This document shows positions 8,812 to 18,138 of a stretch of DNA of 64,000 bases, piece by piece. The stretch is from Aliiglaciecola sp. 3_MG-2023 (lineage in GTDB: Bacteria; Pseudomonadota; Gammaproteobacteria; Enterobacterales; Alteromonadaceae): NCBI RefSeq assembly GCF_030548205.1, contig NZ_JAUORV010000016.1, positions 62,001 through 126,000 on the forward strand, written 5' to 3'. The translations under genes were made by a program, and so were the position numbers. Position 1 is the stretch's first letter. Every line of letters begins with the position of its first letter. The notes under the pieces are model-generated. The model saw only the letters and a program-made list of their open reading frames with translations. It made no database searches and was not told where the DNA came from.

Positions 8812-9111
8812 GGAAATAACGCTGCCTCATACCACTATGAGGGCGAGTTTGGGTCAAGAGTAATTGCAGTCTCTTGGCCCGAACGCAACTTTACACCCCC
8901 CTCTTACGAAACTCATTCCCCATTGATCCATATTTCATTAAATTTACTAATAAACTAGCGCGAAATGTAATTCGCGGTGTTATACCTCTATTGAGAGATC
9001 CAGCTGTTAATTAAAATGTAACTAGCGTCATTTAAGGGTATATTATTAGGAAATTAATTCGTTAAAAAGTCGTTCTACTGCATATGCTTTTAGTGCTTTT
9101 GGAAATTGAGA
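8812..9111. other. Intergenic region with two stem-loops after serA
   Basis: No gene is supportable in these 300 bases. CCTCAT (8825-8830) pairs with ATGAGG (8837-8842). GGGTCAAGAG (8851-8860) pairs with CTCTTGGCCC (8871-8880) with one G-U wobble. Either may be the serA 3' end, although neither has a good T tract. The AT-rich right half should contain the promoter of the cupredoxin gene. Confidence 0.5.
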
Positions 9112-9762
9112 ATGAAGTTTATTAAAAAGATATTTTGGTTAGGTTCAGCATTTGTTTGTATCAACGCCCAAGCAATTCCGGTTACCTTTGATGTTATCAG
9201 CAATCAGGATTCACCTGTTTTTCAAACGGTGGTTTACTTAGAACCCGATGGTGAGGTTGAAATTGCTGAAAGTAAAAAGCAAGTGGCTGTTATGGATCAA
9301 GTTGATCGCCAATTTATGCCACATATCTTAGCGGTGCAAAAGGGTAATAAGGTCGTATTTCCAAACTCTGACTCCATCAAACATCATGTCTATTCCTTTT
9401 CTCCTGCTAAACAGTTTGAGTTGAAGCTGTATAAAGGTTCAGACGCTGAGCCGTTATTATTTGAAAATCAAGGGGAAGTAGAACTAGGCTGTAATGTACA
9501 TGACTGGATGCTTGCTTATATTTGGGTAGTAGACACGCCTTATTTTGCTAAAACAGACCAAAATGGCAAAGTGACCATTGACGTTCCGTCAGGCAATTAC
9601 CGGGTTAAAGTTTGGCATCCGAGAATTCAAGACGACTTAGAAGGCTTGACCCAAGAAGTAAGCATTAACGCGCCAACCAATGTGAGTTTTAGGTTAAAAC
9701 AAAAGCTTCTACAAGATCTCAGCTTTTATGAGCAAGCAGCAGATAAATTAACCGATTATTAG
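9112..9762 (+). CDS. Secreted cupredoxin-like protein
   Basis: This 216-residue protein begins with a basic, hydrophobic signal peptide ending near AQA (residue 21), so it is periplasmic or secreted. A plastocyanin-like fold follows with probable type 1 copper ligands H91 or H92 (IKHHVYSFSP), C127, H130 and M133 (ELGCNVHDWM). The region after about residue 145 (GKVTIDVPSGNYRVKVWHP) looks like a small carboxypeptidase-regulatory-type beta sandwich. Such proteins are often annotated as methylamine utilization proteins, without methylamine genes being present here. The ATG at 9112 has GGAA upstream and is preferred over a TTG two codons earlier. The next gene, 27 bp on, encodes an outer-membrane protein. 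Electron partner unknown. Confidence 0.8.
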   Translation: MKFIKKIFWLGSAFVCINAQAIPVTFDVISNQDSPVFQTVVYLEPDGEVEIAESKKQVAVMDQVDRQFMPHILAVQKGNKVVFPNSDSIKHHVYSFSPAKQFELKLYKGSDAEPLLFENQGEVELGCNVHDWMLAYIWVVDTPYFAKTDQNGKVTIDVPSGNYRVKVWHPRIQDDLEGLTQEVSINAPTNVSFRLKQKLLQDLSFYEQAADKLTDY

Positions 9763-9789
9763 TGCTTCTAGCAACTTGGAACTTTACTC

Positions 9790-11037
9790 TTGATAGCTAA
9801 CCATAGTTTTAAAAATAGAATCGTTATTATCTCATTTGTACTTGCTTTGCTGTTGGCTGTGAACGTCATGCCCCCTGCCGCAGCAAATCAGGTTGGCGGC
9901 ATTGTGCAAGTGTACATAGCTAATACCGACGATTGGCAATCTTATCAGAATCACGGAACAGGGATCCTTCGTCAAGATGATAATGTAGCAGGAATACAGC
10001 AAGCTCTGCTGCATACAAACATCGACGTAACATCAAGTGTGAGCTTAAACGCAGTGGCGCATTATTATCCCGACGGCGAGCAGCAACTGGGATTTTCGCA
10101 GTTGTCTATGCAATACAAACCGTTAAGTCCAAATAAGATCAAATTCAAAGCCAGAGCGGGATTCTTTTATCCACGACTTTCCCTGGAAAATGTCGATGAT
10201 GGTTGGCTATCACCCTACACCTACACCCAATCAGCGATTAATAGTTGGGTGGGGGAAGAAATGCGCACACTTGGCTTGGAGTTTTCAATTTATAGCCCGG
10301 GCAGAGCCAGAAGAAGTCCTTGGTCATGGGAAGTGGTTGCAGCAACCTTTAAGGGCAATGATCCCCTAGGTACCATTATAAGTTGGCGTGGGTTTGCTAT
10401 GCATGACCGACAGTCTCTCAACAACGACAGAGTGAATTTTGCCGCCTACCCCACTGTGATTGATACAGACTTTATATGGCATCCTGACTACGTAGAACCT
10501 TTTCATGAACTTGATCAACGTTGGGGGTTTTATACCGGCTTACACTTCCGTTATTTCAATCAAACAAGCCTTCGTTATTATTACTATGACAATCAGGCAG
10601 ATCCATTAGCGGTAAATAGCCAACGACTTTATGGTTGGCGCACTAAATTCCATTCTTTATCTTTTCAGCACAAATTAGATAACAATACGCGTTTAATAAG
10701 CCAATTGATGAGTGGCAGCACGGTGATGGGGTTAAAATATGTTTATGTGGATTTTGATGCCTGGTATCTGATGCTCAGCCATCAGGTATCGCAACACCGG
10801 ATAAGCGTGCGTTACGACCGATTTATCGTATCCGAAGATGATATTTTTCCCACAGACATGAATAATAGTGATGGCTATGGACTCACGTTGGCCTGGCGTT
10901 ATGACCTAAATGACAACTGGCAATTGGGCTTAGAACAACACTTCAATAAAAACTCAGCACAAAATAGAGCACAGTTAGATCTGCCGGTAGATGCCAACCA
11001 ACAACAGACATTATTGGTCGCGCAGTTTCGTTGGTAG
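9790..11037 (+). CDS. Putative outer-membrane beta-barrel protein
   Basis: I do not recognise the family by name. The 415-residue product starts at a TTG, since no ATG lies before the signal peptide (IVIISFVLALLLAVNV, cleavage near residue 32). The mature part is rich in alternating aromatic/polar strands and ends in LLVAQFRW, an outer-membrane barrel C-terminus with terminal aromatic residue. It is therefore probably porin-like and inserted by the BAM machinery. It follows the cupredoxin gene by 27 bp, suggesting co-expression, and a bidirectional terminator follows. Substrate and role are unknown. Confidence 0.72.
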   Translation: MIANHSFKNRIVIISFVLALLLAVNVMPPAAANQVGGIVQVYIANTDDWQSYQNHGTGILRQDDNVAGIQQALLHTNIDVTSSVSLNAVAHYYPDGEQQLGFSQLSMQYKPLSPNKIKFKARAGFFYPRLSLENVDDGWLSPYTYTQSAINSWVGEEMRTLGLEFSIYSPGRARRSPWSWEVVAATFKGNDPLGTIISWRGFAMHDRQSLNNDRVNFAAYPTVIDTDFIWHPDYVEPFHELDQRWGFYTGLHFRYFNQTSLRYYYYDNQADPLAVNSQRLYGWRTKFHSLSFQHKLDNNTRLISQLMSGSTVMGLKYVYVDFDAWYLMLSHQVSQHRISVRYDRFIVSEDDIFPTDMNNSDGYGLTLAWRYDLNDNWQLGLEQHFNKNSAQNRAQLDLPVDANQQQTLLVAQFRW

Positions 11038-11058
11038 CAAGTTTTAGTTAAACATGAA

Positions 11059-11083
11059 AAAGCCGGCGTAATGAGCCGGCTTT
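11059..11083. terminator. Bidirectional terminator between convergent genes
   Basis: AAAGCCGGC (11059-11067) pairs with GCCGGCTTT (11075-11083). It has A residues on the left and T residues on the right, so it can serve both the rightward outer-membrane gene and the leftward DUF481 gene. Confidence 0.85.
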
Positions 11084-11100
11084 GGACAACTAAGTATGGT

Positions 11101-11868
11101 TTAGAAGAATGTATAAACCAGAGTAACCGCAGTTTGCGTATCCAGTTTATCAGTGTCATCTGCTGCACCAGAGTTATGATCCAAGGTCACACTAAATTTC
11201 ATAGATAGAGAACCATTGATCGCAGCCGACAATGAAGTCACAGATTTAGATTTTGTGTTGTCTTCACCGATTTCTGTTGATAGCAATTGTTTAAAGGTTG
11301 CTGTATCAGAGATTTTCCATTGGTAATCTAACGCACCACGGACAATTAGCCCTTTCTCCGTTTCACCTGGCACAAGAATTCCAGCGTCATCATAAGTGTC
11401 TGCAGTTTTATTATATGAATAACCAGGACCGATACTGTATTCAAATGACGAAGTTTCATCCGCCCACAACTTTTGGTTCCAACCCGCTGCGATTGTAGAT
11501 TGATAATCATAACTACTAAAACGGTTATCTTCGTATGAAGCGAATCCAAATAAGCGATGATCTGGGTTTTCTAGTTTATAGTTAGCCTGACCAGATGCGA
11601 ACCAACTTTGAGCGGTAGTTTGCTCAACAGTTTCGTCATCAACGGTTACTTGGTCTTTTTTGTATAACCCTTCAATAATGAAGTCGTTGCTCCACTTTTC
11701 CAACTCTTGGTGAGCAGATAATTTACCTTTAACAGAAGTAGTTTCAGTATTACCAGAGGTGACGATTAAGCCAAACTCGCCATCCATGGTAAAAGGTTTA
11801 GTTTCTTCTGCGCTAACATTTGCTGACATTGCGCAAAATATAACTGAACATAAAACTGATTTTTTCAT
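11101..11868 (-). CDS. DUF481 (YdiY-like) outer-membrane protein
   Basis: A 255-residue protein with signal peptide MKKSVLCSVIFCAMSANVSA. The mature part contains the DUF481 pattern GEFGLIVTSGNTETTSVKGKL and LFGFASYEDNRFSSYDYQ, ending in TAVTLVYTFF with terminal Phe, typical of a barrel. The family includes E. coli YdiY and proteins described as salt-induced outer-membrane proteins; their function is unclear. It is the second of two tandem paralogues with the gene at 12015, which aligns along its whole length. Confidence 0.88.
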   Translation of the reverse strand: MKKSVLCSVIFCAMSANVSAEETKPFTMDGEFGLIVTSGNTETTSVKGKLSAHQELEKWSNDFIIEGLYKKDQVTVDDETVEQTTAQSWFASGQANYKLENPDHRLFGFASYEDNRFSSYDYQSTIAAGWNQKLWADETSSFEYSIGPGYSYNKTADTYDDAGILVPGETEKGLIVRGALDYQWKISDTATFKQLLSTEIGEDNTKSKSVTSLSAAINGSLSMKFSVTLDHNSGAADDTDKLDTQTAVTLVYTFF

Positions 11869-12014
11869 TCGACTTTCCTGATTTTAATTAGAATTAAAAC
11901 AGCTGATATTATTATTGTTTTACTGAATATTGTTTGAAACATTTCAAACCACCAATGTGGTAAACACAAAGTGTACCAAGTTGCTGATTTATGATTATTT
12001 TTTAGTCAATCAAT

Positions 12015-12818
12015 TTAAAAAAACTGATATACCAATGTGACTGAAGTTTGAGTATCTAATGGCTCATCCAACTCTTGAGGTGAACGGTTATGGGTCATAT
12101 TAAACGACAACTTCATGGCCAAAGATCCGTTTATCTTTGCCGCTAAAGACGTTTCTGAAAAAGACCGAGAAAACTCTTCGTCGGTTTCAGTGCTCAAATA
12201 TTGCCTAAACGTAGCCTTATCATTAAATTTTTTCTCGTACTCCATTGCCGCGCGGATTATAACACCAGTTTGATCCAACACATCAGTATTTTCTTTGGCA
12301 ATGGATTTTGCATAACCGGGGCCGACACTGTAGGTAAATTCACTCTCTTCATCTGACCATAACTGTTCGGTGTAGCCTACAGCCAAGGCAGCTTGGTATT
12401 GATAGGAATTAAAACGATCGTCTTCATATTCACCATAGATAAAAAGACGGTTACTGGGGTTTCTGAGTTTATAATCGGATTGCATTGAAACAAACACATT
12501 TTGTGCACTAGTCACCAGTTGACTATTGGAATCAATGACTTGTTCATTTTGTTTGTACAGCACTTTGGCTACATACCTATGATGCCACTTCAGCAGATCC
12601 TGTTTAGCATTTAACTTACCGGTAACAGTTGTACCCGTCGTATTCCCACTGGCATAAATAATCCCAAGCTCACCATTCATTTCAAAAGAATCTTGATGCT
12701 CAGCAGTTGCATCACCGTGAAATGGGGCATCAGCAAGGAAAAGCGCCCGTATTACATCTGTACGTGCACTGCTAGAAAAGCTTATGAAAAGGAATAAAGT
12801 GGCGCAAATTAGCTTCAT
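12015..12818 (-). CDS. DUF481 (YdiY-like) outer-membrane protein, second copy
   Basis: This 267-residue paralogue of the gene at 11101 has a signal peptide (MKLICATLFLFISFSSSA), the matching blocks GELGIIYASGNTTGTTVTGKL, LFIYGEYEDDRFNSYQYQ and SVGPGYAKS, and the same ending SVTLVYQFF. It carries a short extra N-terminal segment after the signal peptide. The 146-bp AT-rich spacer between the copies probably holds a separate promoter for the downstream copy. Divergence is high enough to suggest an old duplication. Confidence 0.86.
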   Translation of the reverse strand: MKLICATLFLFISFSSSARTDVIRALFLADAPFHGDATAEHQDSFEMNGELGIIYASGNTTGTTVTGKLNAKQDLLKWHHRYVAKVLYKQNEQVIDSNSQLVTSAQNVFVSMQSDYKLRNPSNRLFIYGEYEDDRFNSYQYQAALAVGYTEQLWSDEESEFTYSVGPGYAKSIAKENTDVLDQTGVIIRAAMEYEKKFNDKATFRQYLSTETDEEFSRSFSETSLAAKINGSLAMKLSFNMTHNRSPQELDEPLDTQTSVTLVYQFF

Positions 12819-12990
12819 ATAAACCAGCGTAAATTAAATTTAGTTCTATTTTTGCGACATTGTATATAATAATGTAACAATATGCAGCACCAAAATAGAC
12901 TAAAAATCAATCAAATAGTTCCTCGATACCACTAATTTATTGGAAAAGTTTGCGTGTCTGCATTTAAAGACACTAATTGAAGAGTCCAAT

Positions 12991-13821
12991 TCAATTTGGA
13001 CTGAAGATAGACATCATCTGATTTATTTCTTGATTGCTAAAGGTAATCGCGTCTACAAGAATCTCAACGTCTAAATCAACACTTGCAAAAATAGCTGAAT
13101 TCACAACCTCCTCAGGTTTACCAGGAAACTGGGTTGCCAGCAAATAGCCGACGATTGAGGCCACATGCATAATCGCCACTTCTTTGTTTCCCATGGCATA
13201 ATCTTGATCGGCAATATGCATAATGGTCATTGATATTTGGGTAGGCAATTGCCAGAGTTGTAAAATCGTTGAGCTGCATTGGGGATAAGTAAAACCAAGA
13301 ATATCTTTTTGCAATTCAAATGGCAGAATTTGATGGTCTGTTGGAATACATTTAGCAGCCAACTCAGGGCTTTGTTTTGTCACAACCAATTCCGCTAAAT
13401 TATGTAATAAACCTAATAAAAAGAAACGTTCAGAGCCCCTAATTCTAGCTAATTTCGCCATATGCTTTGCCAGCAATCCGGTGTATAAACTCTGTCTCCA
13501 GAAACGCTTAAGATCCATATTTTCACTGCTTAGTGAATCGAAGGCGTCTTTTGCTGTTTCAGCCATCACTAAATTATACAGTGCTTCCCCCCCTAAAATA
13601 CTTACCGCTTTACCAATATTATCGACCTGTGATCGAAATCGAAACAGGGGACTATTGGCCAATTTGAGAAGCTTGGATGCAAGTGAAGGGTCTAAACTAA
13701 TAAGGTTACCAATATCGTCAACGTCGGATTGATGATCGTCTAACATTTCACGAATACGAAGGCATATCTCCGGCAACGCGAATGAAGCGCTTGCATTTTT
13801 GGCGTAGTCAATTGCTTGCAT
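12991..13821 (-). CDS. HDOD-domain protein
   Basis: A 276-residue cytosolic protein consisting of one HDOD domain. The conserved pattern LISLDPSLASKLLKLANSP near residue 45, NIGKAVSILGGEALYNLVM near 70 and FFLLGLLHNLAELV near 135 are visible. HDOD proteins are HD-related helical domains found in signalling and motility regulation, often lacking phosphohydrolase residues; this one has a single LLHNLAE in place of the HD pair. No receiver or GGDEF domain is attached. It diverges from the wax-ester synthase gene across 208 bp. Confidence 0.9.
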   Translation of the reverse strand: MQAIDYAKNASASFALPEICLRIREMLDDHQSDVDDIGNLISLDPSLASKLLKLANSPLFRFRSQVDNIGKAVSILGGEALYNLVMAETAKDAFDSLSSENMDLKRFWRQSLYTGLLAKHMAKLARIRGSERFFLLGLLHNLAELVVTKQSPELAAKCIPTDHQILPFELQKDILGFTYPQCSSTILQLWQLPTQISMTIMHIADQDYAMGNKEVAIMHVASIVGYLLATQFPGKPEEVVNSAIFASVDLDVEILVDAITFSNQEINQMMSIFSPN

Positions 13822-14029
13822 AAATACTTCTGAGTGATCTGTGATTGCTGATAGACACCATTATAGCCACTGTGAGTTGAAATTTTGTTTTTTTTTATTC
13901 TCCATAATCAAAGGTATAGTTAATTTAGCAAAACTGCCAGCCTCCGCATCTGAATTGACAAAAAGGTTGATATTTATGCTGTAAGGCGTACGGTATATTT
14001 CATAACATTTTGTTAACGCGGGACTCAGA

Positions 14030-15478
14030 ATGGAAGAACTCTCAGGGTTAGATGCTGCTTTTTTATTTTTAGAAACTGAAAAAGTGCCTATGCATATAGG
14101 TGGGGTTTGCATAATAGAAGGCTCGATGAAATTCGAAGAGTTTTACGAGTTTATTGAAAAGCGCGTTCACCTTGTATCTAAGCTCACCGAGAAATTAGTC
14201 ACCGTTCCCTTAAGCCTCAATAGACCATACTGGGTGGAAGACCCTGAGTTTGATTTGAGTTTACACATAAAGCGCACAAAACTGCCTGCGCCAGGCTCAT
14301 GGAAAGAACTTCGATATGCGGCCTCCCAACATTTTTCAACCTGTCTGGATAGAAGCAGGCCACTGTGGGAGTTCGTTTTTGTTGAAGGTTTAGACAAGGT
14401 TTCTCAAGTACCAAAAGGGTCGGTTGCCCTGATTACTAAAGTGCATCATTGTGGGTTTGACGGTAAATCCGGCGCTGACCTTATGGCTATGATGTGGGAT
14501 ATCACCCCCAAACCAAGGCCGATTCCCGCGAAAAAGCCAAAACCGCAAGAAAAAATTCCCGGTCCAATGAACCTTGTTGCCCGCAGTGCGTATAATTTAG
14601 TCAGTATTCCTGGAAAGTTACCAGGTTTGTTGTGGAATACGGGGAAAGCAACACTGAAGGCCAGCTATCTGTCCCGTGTGCACGGTATAGAAGCGCCAAC
14701 CCTTCCCTTTCGAGCGCCCAAAACGCCTTTTAATGGCATTGTTGAGCAAGAGCGAAAATGGAATTCAGCTTTACTTGAAATTGACCGGGTAAAAGCCATA
14801 CGGAAAGCAGTCGATGGGGCGACCCTAAATGATGTCATTTTGACTATTTGTGGAGGGGCTTTACGAAAATATTTGTTGGCCAAAGATGCGTTACCTGAAC
14901 AACCATTGGTAGCCATGGTACCGGTTTCAACACGCTCGAAACAAGAAAAGAACGCCATGGGAAACCAGGTCTCTGCCATGTATATACAATTGGCAACTAA
15001 CCTAGAAGACCCAATTAAACGATTGGAAAAAATCCATATAAACACCTTGGTTGGCAAGTTGTACCAAGATGCCATAGACGCAAAAAGTTTAATGGGTTAC
15101 GCCGACTTAATTCCTTTTGGTTTAGCGGGCGTGGCGTCGCGGTTTTATACTCGAGCAGCTTTAGCTAAATGGCACAAACCGTTTTTTAATTTGGTCATTA
15201 CAAATGTTCCTGGGCCAAATGTTCCACTTTATTTGGGTGGACATAAACTCATTACCAATATGGGCACAGCCCCTATATTTGATGGTATGGGGTTAATTAT
15301 GCCGGTGTTAAGTTACGATGGAACTATTACTATCAGTCCAACTAGTTCCGCGAACTTGATGCCTGACATCGATGTTTTAACCAAATGCATATTAGATTCC
15401 GCAAATGAATTGGAAGCTGCCGTGCATAAAAAGCAAGCGAAAATGGCTGCGTTTAACGCTTTATTAAATGAAAAGTAA
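14030..15478 (+). CDS. Wax ester synthase/diacylglycerol acyltransferase
   Basis: The 482-residue WES/DGAT-family enzyme transfers acyl groups from acyl-CoA to fatty alcohols or diacylglycerol, making storage wax esters or triacylglycerol at the inner membrane. The catalytic HHxxxDG motif is intact as HHCGFDG at 139-145. PLW is in SRPLWEF (109-115), ND at 267-268 (LNDVILTICGGALRKYL) and the C-terminal FNLVITNVPGPN is also present. The length fits the family. The next two genes on the same strand encode alpha/beta hydrolases at 36-bp and 2-bp spacing, suggesting a neutral-lipid operon. Substrate preference cannot be read. Confidence 0.95.
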   Translation: MEELSGLDAAFLFLETEKVPMHIGGVCIIEGSMKFEEFYEFIEKRVHLVSKLTEKLVTVPLSLNRPYWVEDPEFDLSLHIKRTKLPAPGSWKELRYAASQHFSTCLDRSRPLWEFVFVEGLDKVSQVPKGSVALITKVHHCGFDGKSGADLMAMMWDITPKPRPIPAKKPKPQEKIPGPMNLVARSAYNLVSIPGKLPGLLWNTGKATLKASYLSRVHGIEAPTLPFRAPKTPFNGIVEQERKWNSALLEIDRVKAIRKAVDGATLNDVILTICGGALRKYLLAKDALPEQPLVAMVPVSTRSKQEKNAMGNQVSAMYIQLATNLEDPIKRLEKIHINTLVGKLYQDAIDAKSLMGYADLIPFGLAGVASRFYTRAALAKWHKPFFNLVITNVPGPNVPLYLGGHKLITNMGTAPIFDGMGLIMPVLSYDGTITISPTSSANLMPDIDVLTKCILDSANELEAAVHKKQAKMAAFNALLNEK

Positions 15479-15514
15479 TGGGCGCGCTAAATACCAAAGA
15501 AGTAGGGAATTTAT

Positions 15515-16318
15515 ATGAACAACGAATTAGCCACAATAGCTAACAACCGTCCTAAAAAACGACATATGCTCACCGAAGGACGTGCGCTATTCGAATTCGG
15601 AACAACCAGTTTGATGATGCCACTGTTGTTACAGGCCCCCCGCGGTGATAAACATCCAGTGATGGTATTACCCGGTTTTTTAGCCTCAGATATTTCCACC
15701 AAACCTTTACGCACTTTCCTTAAAATGAAAGGTTATAAACCCCATGGTTGGGGGTTAGGCAGAAACCTGGGGACCCATATTGTTGGTGGACGACATATCG
15801 TCAGTGACCAATTGTTGAATAAAGTCATAGAATTACATGTCAAATATGATGCAAAAGTTAGCCTTGTAGGCTGGAGTTTAGGCGGCATTCTCGCGAGGGA
15901 AATTGCGCGAGCGATACCCGACTGTGTACGCCAAGTGATTTCACTGGGTAGTCCATTTAATGGTCCCCAAGGCTCTGCGCCGGTTGCAGCTAAAATGTTT
16001 GAATTAATTAATGGTGATCTAAGCCAGCGAGAACCTGATGCAGCTAAACGAATTATTCCTCCACCGGAGGTTCCCAGTACTGCTATTTTCTCCCGCAGTG
16101 ATGGAGTGGCTCATTGGCAATCTTGTATGAACGCCAATGAACATCTGCACGCGCTTTCAGAAAATATTGAAGTCAAAGGTAGCCACATGGGGTTAGGTCA
16201 TAATTCCCGTGTGCTATGGATAGTCGCAAACCGCTTAGCGCAAAAAGAAGGGCACTGGCAGCCTTTTAGGCAAAACGTTTTTCATAAAGTACTGTTTCCA
16301 AATCCTGATAGGGCATAA
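15515..16318 (+). CDS. Alpha/beta hydrolase, lipase-like
   Basis: The 267-residue protein has an oxyanion-loop-like VLPGFLASD near residue 51 and the nucleophile elbow GWSLGG with S121. A conserved SLGSPFNGP follows, as in triacylglycerol-lipase-like hydrolases. A His near residue 225 (SHMGLGHN) could complete the triad. There is no signal peptide, so it acts in the cytosol or at the lipid-body surface. It lies 36 bp downstream of the WES/DGAT gene, and lipolysis or acyl remodelling of storage lipid is the likely context. That role is inferred from position, not shown by motif. Confidence 0.82.
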   Translation: MNNELATIANNRPKKRHMLTEGRALFEFGTTSLMMPLLLQAPRGDKHPVMVLPGFLASDISTKPLRTFLKMKGYKPHGWGLGRNLGTHIVGGRHIVSDQLLNKVIELHVKYDAKVSLVGWSLGGILAREIARAIPDCVRQVISLGSPFNGPQGSAPVAAKMFELINGDLSQREPDAAKRIIPPPEVPSTAIFSRSDGVAHWQSCMNANEHLHALSENIEVKGSHMGLGHNSRVLWIVANRLAQKEGHWQPFRQNVFHKVLFPNPDRA

Positions 16319-16320
16319 AT

Positions 16321-17220
16321 TTGAGGGAAGTAATTAGCAGCGAAGAACGATTCGCAGACGTAAATGGAATTACCTTGTGTTACCAAACCTTTGGCAACCC
16401 TAACGATAGACCCTTGTTGTTGATTATGGGGCTAGCCACTCAAATGATCCATTGGGATCCGCGTTTTTGTCAAAAACTAGTGGACCAAGGGTATTGGGTA
16501 ATTCGCTTCGACAATCGCGATATTGGTAGAAGTACCATTTTGCAAAATCAAAAAAAGCCGACTCTTTTTTCAGTGGCGGCGAATCAGTTGTTCGGTAAGA
16601 AACTTCACGTCCCTTATAATTTGCATACTATGGCTGGCGACGCGGTAGCATTATTAGATCATCTAAAGGTTGACCGTTGCCATTTAGTTGGGGTATCAAT
16701 GGGCGGGATGATTGCCCAATGTATTGCAATTGACTATCCAAATCGAGTTGCCAGTCTTACCTCGATTATGTCGACTACGGGCAACCGCAGGCTGCCAAAA
16801 CCTAAAAAGTCGGTCATGTTCAGCATTCTGCAACCACCTCCTAAAGAGCCCAAAGCCTATCTGAGGTATTCAGTAAGACTGTGGAAAATGCTCCACGGTA
16901 AACATTACCAGTTTGACCAAGCTAAAATTGCAGCACTATTACAACACGCCAGAGAGCGCTCTTTCAATCCTGACGGAGTATGGCGACAAACCTGCGCAAT
17001 ACTAGCCTCACCCGATCGCACACAAGCTTTGCACAAAATTAGATTACCTAGCCTTGTCATTCATGGTGATAATGATCCGTTAGTCCCTGTAGAGTGTGGA
17101 ATCGCAACCGCTGCAGCGATAAATAACTGCGAACTGTTGATTATCAAAGGAATGGGACACACCCTGCCAGAGGAAGCGTGGGAGCAAATTATTGACAGTA
17201 TTGTGAAGTTAGCGGATTAG
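16321..17220 (+). CDS. Alpha/beta hydrolase
   Basis: A 299-residue alpha/beta hydrolase with nucleophile elbow GVSMGG (S126), acid in IHGDNDPLVP near residue 252 and His in GMGHTLPEEAW near 280, so a full Ser-Asp-His triad is present. RFDNRDIGRST near residue 62 is typical of the esterase/lipase group. The start is a TTG two bases after the previous stop; no in-frame ATG lies near the N-terminus of the fold. It ends the WES/DGAT-hydrolase-hydrolase run. Substrate is unknown. Confidence 0.82.
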   Translation: MREVISSEERFADVNGITLCYQTFGNPNDRPLLLIMGLATQMIHWDPRFCQKLVDQGYWVIRFDNRDIGRSTILQNQKKPTLFSVAANQLFGKKLHVPYNLHTMAGDAVALLDHLKVDRCHLVGVSMGGMIAQCIAIDYPNRVASLTSIMSTTGNRRLPKPKKSVMFSILQPPPKEPKAYLRYSVRLWKMLHGKHYQFDQAKIAALLQHARERSFNPDGVWRQTCAILASPDRTQALHKIRLPSLVIHGDNDPLVPVECGIATAAAINNCELLIIKGMGHTLPEEAWEQIIDSIVKLAD

Positions 17221-17253
17221 TCAAATGCAGCCTGAGTCGACCCCCAAGGATGG

Positions 17254-17496
17254 TTAATCAAAAAGATCCCCTTGTTGCGGTGTTGTGGTGTTAAGATTGG
17301 CTTGTTTTTTACGTTTCGCGATGGCTTTACGCCTTTGGCAAGCTTTGACAATGACGCGTTTTGCGTAAGGAGTAGCTTGATTCCAATAAAGCCTTTCGTC
17401 TCTACTTCGGAAACATCCTGAACAATAGCCACTTTTTCCCGATTGGCAAACACCAATACAGGGGCTAGGAATGTCAAAAAACTCGAGTTGATCCAC
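17254..17496 (-). CDS. DUF1289 small cysteine-rich protein
   Basis: An 80-residue protein matching the DUF1289 pattern: SPCIGVCQSG, then YCSGCFRSRDERLYW. Four conserved cysteines near residues 13, 17, 25 and 28 probably bind a metal. The second half is basic (RRKAIAKRKKQ). The family is widespread and uncharacterised. It is convergent with the hydrolase gene. A longer overlapping frame on the same strand (17217-17498) is a shadow. Confidence 0.85.
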   Translation of the reverse strand: MDQLEFFDIPSPCIGVCQSGKSGYCSGCFRSRDERLYWNQATPYAKRVIVKACQRRKAIAKRKKQANLNTTTPQQGDLFD

Positions 17497-17610
17497 AATA
17501 TTGGCTTATTTAGATAAATTCAGATCATTTCCTATAGTTTACACCTTTATGCAGTAGCAGGTGAAATACCGATTAGAATCGAAATAATCTGAGATTAAAT
17601 GAGCCTATGG

Positions 17611-18021
17611 CTACTCTGGATATTGTGCGAATTTAGGTGCTGCTTGTCCTTCGTCGTACCAAGCAAATTTCTCTTCCCAAAATATATTGGCTTGGGGAGT
17701 GATATCAGGAACCCCATCTAAAAATCCTGCGGGTATGCACAACAGACTGCCATCACGGGTTAAATAAGGCACCTGAGACCCACATTCGGTACAAAACACA
17801 TTGCTAAAGCGCACTGCATTTGGCAAATCAAAACGTTTTATGTTGTCTTTACCGCTGTGCCATTGAACATTATCAGGATCGGTAAAAATGAGTGAGGCGA
17901 AAGCTGAGCCTGTTTTCTTTTGACAGCGATCACAGTGACACTGATAAAAGCGTTTAAATGGGCCGTGAACCTCACAGGTTACTGTTCCACATAGACAGCT
18001 ACCTTTGATTTCCTGAGACAT
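17611..18021 (-). CDS. GFA/CENP-V fold zinc protein
   Basis: A 136-residue protein with the zinc-binding cysteines of the GFA family: GSCLCGTVTCEV near residue 8, CHCDRCQKKTGSAF near 29 and FCTECGSQVPY near 77. Family members include glutathione-dependent formaldehyde-activating enzymes, but most homologues have no proven activity. It stands alone with a ribosome binding site AAGGAAA. A second, more distant GFA-type gene lies at 53232. Confidence 0.9.
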   Translation of the reverse strand: MSQEIKGSCLCGTVTCEVHGPFKRFYQCHCDRCQKKTGSAFASLIFTDPDNVQWHSGKDNIKRFDLPNAVRFSNVFCTECGSQVPYLTRDGSLLCIPAGFLDGVPDITPQANIFWEEKFAWYDEGQAAPKFAQYPE

Positions 18022-18138
18022 CGTATTTCCTTTTAAATAGGTTTGATTTTAAAAATGAATCTAGCTTATTGAGGGTCTAATTTACAGACCTATTCCTAAG
18101 ATAAACCGCTCCTTCTAAAATACATTAGACATAAAAAA

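Noticed and set aside
17217-17498. 93-codon frame overlapping the DUF1289 gene
   Set aside because: Same strand, other frame; the 80-residue frame has the conserved DUF1289 cysteines.
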